DNA from: an uncultured Pelagibacteraceae bacterium
GTDB taxonomy: Bacteria; Pseudomonadota; Alphaproteobacteria; Pelagibacterales; Pelagibacteraceae
NCBI GenBank assembly: GCA_902558835.1
Contig: CACEFK010000002.1
Span: forward strand, 62,001-126,000
DNA length: 64,000 nt
Direction of reading: 5' to 3'
Part shown: piece by piece, positions 62,376 through 64,000 of the stretch
Position numbering within the stretch: the first letter of the stretch is position 1
Layout: every line of letters begins with the position of its first letter
Made by a program: the position numbers and the translations under genes
The notes under the pieces: model-generated
Database searches by the model: none
The model's input: the letters and a program-made list of their open reading frames with translations, nothing else
Told to the model about the DNA's origin: nothing

Positions 62376-63244
62376 TTATTTAAAACTCTACCTGCTACAG
62401 TTTTTAATTTATCTATAGTCTTTTTTGTTCTTTTTTCTGGAGCAGTAATAATTGCTACATCTAAACAATTATTTGTTGGATCATTGGGATCAATATAATT
62501 TTCAAAATTATCAATTAAATTTTTAATCATAATTTTGGCTTTTTCAGCATTTCCTAACAAAACTTTTATAACTTGCTGAACATCAACATTTTCATGATCT
62601 GGATGCCAACAATCAAAATCTGTAACCATTGAAACAGATGCATATCTAATTTCAGCTTCTCTTGCTAATTTTGCTTCAGGCATATTTGTCATTCCAATTA
62701 CGTCGGCTTCCCAAGATCTATATAATTTAGATTCTGCTAAGGTAGAAAATTGTGGTCCTTCCATAACAACATAAGTTCCATTTCTTTGATAATCTATGTT
62801 AGATTTTTTAATTGCTTCCTCACATGCATTCATCAATCCACTAGAAGTTGGATGTGCCATTGATACATGTGCAACTATCTCATCTTCAAAAAATGTTTTT
62901 ATTCTTGCGAAAGTTCTATCAATAAATTGATCTACAATTACAAATTTACCTGGAGGTAGTTCCTCTTTTAAAGAACCAACAGCTGAAACTGAAACAATAT
63001 CAGTTACACCTAATTGTTTAAGAGCATCTATATTTGCCCTAAAATTAATATTAGAAGGAGAAATAAAATGTCCTCTTCCATGTCTTGGTAAAAAGTATAC
63101 CTCTTTACCATTATATTTAGTTCTTAATATTCGATCGGATGGATTGCCCCATGGTGTTTGTAAATCAAGTAATTCTCTTTCTTTAAATTCCTCAACATCA
63201 TAGAGACCACTTCCTCCAATTATGGCTAATTTATTTGTTGTCAT
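62372..63244 (-). CDS. mtnP: Methylthioadenosine phosphorylase
   Basis: 290 residues, trimeric purine phosphorylase type. IGGSGLYD near residue 9, PRHGRGHFISPSNINFRANI, VSAVGSLKEELPPGKFVI and MVTDFDCWH define the MTAP/PNP group, and the DFDCWH end is the MTA-specific form. It releases adenine and methylthioribose 1-phosphate. First gene of the operon; 41 bases away is the divergent apt, which salvages the adenine. Confidence 0.95.
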   Translation of the reverse strand: MTTNKLAIIGGSGLYDVEEFKERELLDLQTPWGNPSDRILRTKYNGKEVYFLPRHGRGHFISPSNINFRANIDALKQLGVTDIVSVSAVGSLKEELPPGKFVIVDQFIDRTFARIKTFFEDEIVAHVSMAHPTSSGLMNACEEAIKKSNIDYQRNGTYVVMEGPQFSTLAESKLYRSWEADVIGMTNMPEAKLAREAEIRYASVSMVTDFDCWHPDHENVDVQQVIKVLLGNAEKAKIMIKNLIDNFENYIDPNDPTNNCLDVAIITAPEKRTKKTIDKLKTVAGRVLNK

Positions 63245-63285
63245 ATTAAAATAATTATTTATTTATACTTTCATATTTTGCTTTT

Positions 63286-63813
63286 ATGAACTTAAAAAAT
63301 TTTATTAGATCTATTCCTGATTATCCAAAAAAAGGTATTTTATTTAGGGATATAACTACTTTAATTAAAGATGAAGAAGCATTTGCCGAAACAATAAATC
63401 AAATTGTCGATAGATCAAAAAAATTTGATTTCACCAAAATAGCAGCAATAGAATCTAGAGGTTTTGTATTCGCTTCTGCTGTTTCATATATACTGAATAA
63501 ACCATTTATAATGTTAAGAAAAAAAAACAAATTGCCAGCAGAAGTTTACTCGGTAGATTTTGAATTAGAATATGGAACTGCAACTATTGAAGTGCACAAA
63601 GATTCTTTTACAAAATCTGATAAAGTTCTTGTAATAGATGACTTAATTGCAACTGGAGGCACAGCTGAAGCAGCAGCAAAATTAATAGAAATGTCAAATG
63701 CGAAAGTTGCTGCATTTATATTTGTGATTAATTTATTTGATCTTGGTGGAGATGAGAGATTAAAAAAAAAAAATTATAAAACTTCAAGTTTGCTTGAGTT
63801 TCCAGGCCATTAA
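63286..63813 (+). CDS. apt: Adenine phosphoribosyltransferase
   Basis: 175 residues. N-terminal IPDYPKKGILFRDITTL (10-26) and the PRPP loop VIDDLIATGGTA (116-127) are the Apt signature. It converts adenine plus PRPP to AMP. Divergent from mtnP over 41 bases, so both may share control. It ends overlapping a convergent partial gene by 4 bases. Confidence 0.95.
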   Translation: MNLKNFIRSIPDYPKKGILFRDITTLIKDEEAFAETINQIVDRSKKFDFTKIAAIESRGFVFASAVSYILNKPFIMLRKKNKLPAEVYSVDFELEYGTATIEVHKDSFTKSDKVLVIDDLIATGGTAEAAAKLIEMSNAKVAAFIFVINLFDLGGDERLKKKNYKTSSLLEFPGH

Positions 63814-64000
63814 AGTTTTAAAAATTTTAATATTTTAATAATTGTTAAATTTGGCATTTTTTTACTAGAAGAATTTTCTTTTTTATCATTAAGAGTTGAT
63901 AAATAATAATCATAACACTCTATCAACATTTTTTCATTTGTATAAACAGGTTTCCATTTAATTTTATTTTTTATTCTTTCAGTATCTAATACACAATTTG
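63810..64000 (-). CDS. Partial NAD-dependent sugar epimerase/dehydratase (C-terminus)
   Basis: Only the last 62 codons are inside the window; the gene enters from the right edge. NCVLDTERIKNKIKWKP, followed by a helix with ECYDYYL, is the usual C-terminal signature of extended short-chain epimerases/dehydratases, where a Leu-Asp-x-x-(R/K) strand and a Gly/Lys-Trp-Lys-Pro turn close the fold. The final 25 residues are a basic tail. Substrate unknown. Confidence 0.6.
   Translation of the reverse strand, partial: NCVLDTERIKNKIKWKPVYTNEKMLIECYDYYLSTLNDKKENSSSKKMPNLTIIKILKFLKL

Overview
The window looks like a SAR11 (Candidatus Pelagibacter-type) alphaproteobacterial chromosome. This is inferred from the very low G+C, extremely tight packing (many ATGA, TAATG or TTGA start/stop overlaps and almost no gap over 300 bases), the streamlined gene set, and the many tripartite tricarboxylate (TTT), ABC and TauE/DMT carriers. 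I ran no database search. Names rest on motifs, length and context.

Left end (1-4060), accessory. Two unknown genes (240-988) lie beside a 27-base fragment matching the anticodon arm and start of the T arm of a tRNA-Thr(UGU). Next come nadK with an overlooked 45-residue membrane-protein gene, and an intact tRNA-Leu(UAA). The tRNA's 5' half and complete promoter are repeated exactly (87 bases) 1.85 kb away. Between the copies lies a small integrase-less island with a CBS-pair protein, a YdcH-like protein, a 49-residue Cys-pair protein and a 172-residue unknown.

Core block 1 (4061-13080): a CinA-like protein and a gamma-glutamylcyclotransferase on minus; then sfsA-map-purB-purC-purS-purQ-purL-bolA-grxD on plus, a purine operon ending in an iron-sulfur/redox pair; then rpsD.

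Core block 2 (13121-22334, minus): cysS-cimA-DUF1989-trmJ, nadE, a class II DAHP synthase, glmS and an acetyltransferase-only glmU. Then gph and the methylcitrate-cycle operon prpDBC on plus.

Block 3 (26638-41854): a class I ribonucleotide reductase whose alpha chain lacks the N-terminal ATP cone, with a candidate NrdR box; a phosphohexomutase; a 367-residue charged-helix protein; an orphan terminator that may end a small RNA; TauE exporter, dusA, rpoZ with an acidic tail, MFS carrier, a beta-hydroxyacid dehydrogenase and further small enzymes, a glycosyltransferase and a DMT carrier.

Block 4 (41851-55131), tricarboxylate region: a complete tctABC set; then tctC with a fused tctA-tctB; the two-component pair tctDE; a second tctC with a TcuA-like flavoprotein; and an AbrB-type membrane protein with a PrpF-family isomerase. 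An 18-base direct-repeat motif is shared (15/18) by the tctC/tctD and tcuA/abrB divergent promoter regions. It suggests one TctD-controlled regulon for importing and oxidising a tricarballylate- or aconitate-like acid.

Block 5 (55128-64000): a GT9 glycosyltransferase, DUF6165, a PhyH oxygenase, an amino-acid-type ABC importer without its ATPase, then an operon mtnP-mtnA-FucA-type aldolase-speD/speE fusion, divergent from apt. Together these make spermidine and recycle its by-product methylthioadenosine to adenine/AMP, DHAP and a C2 thioether aldehyde. The right edge cuts a sugar epimerase gene.
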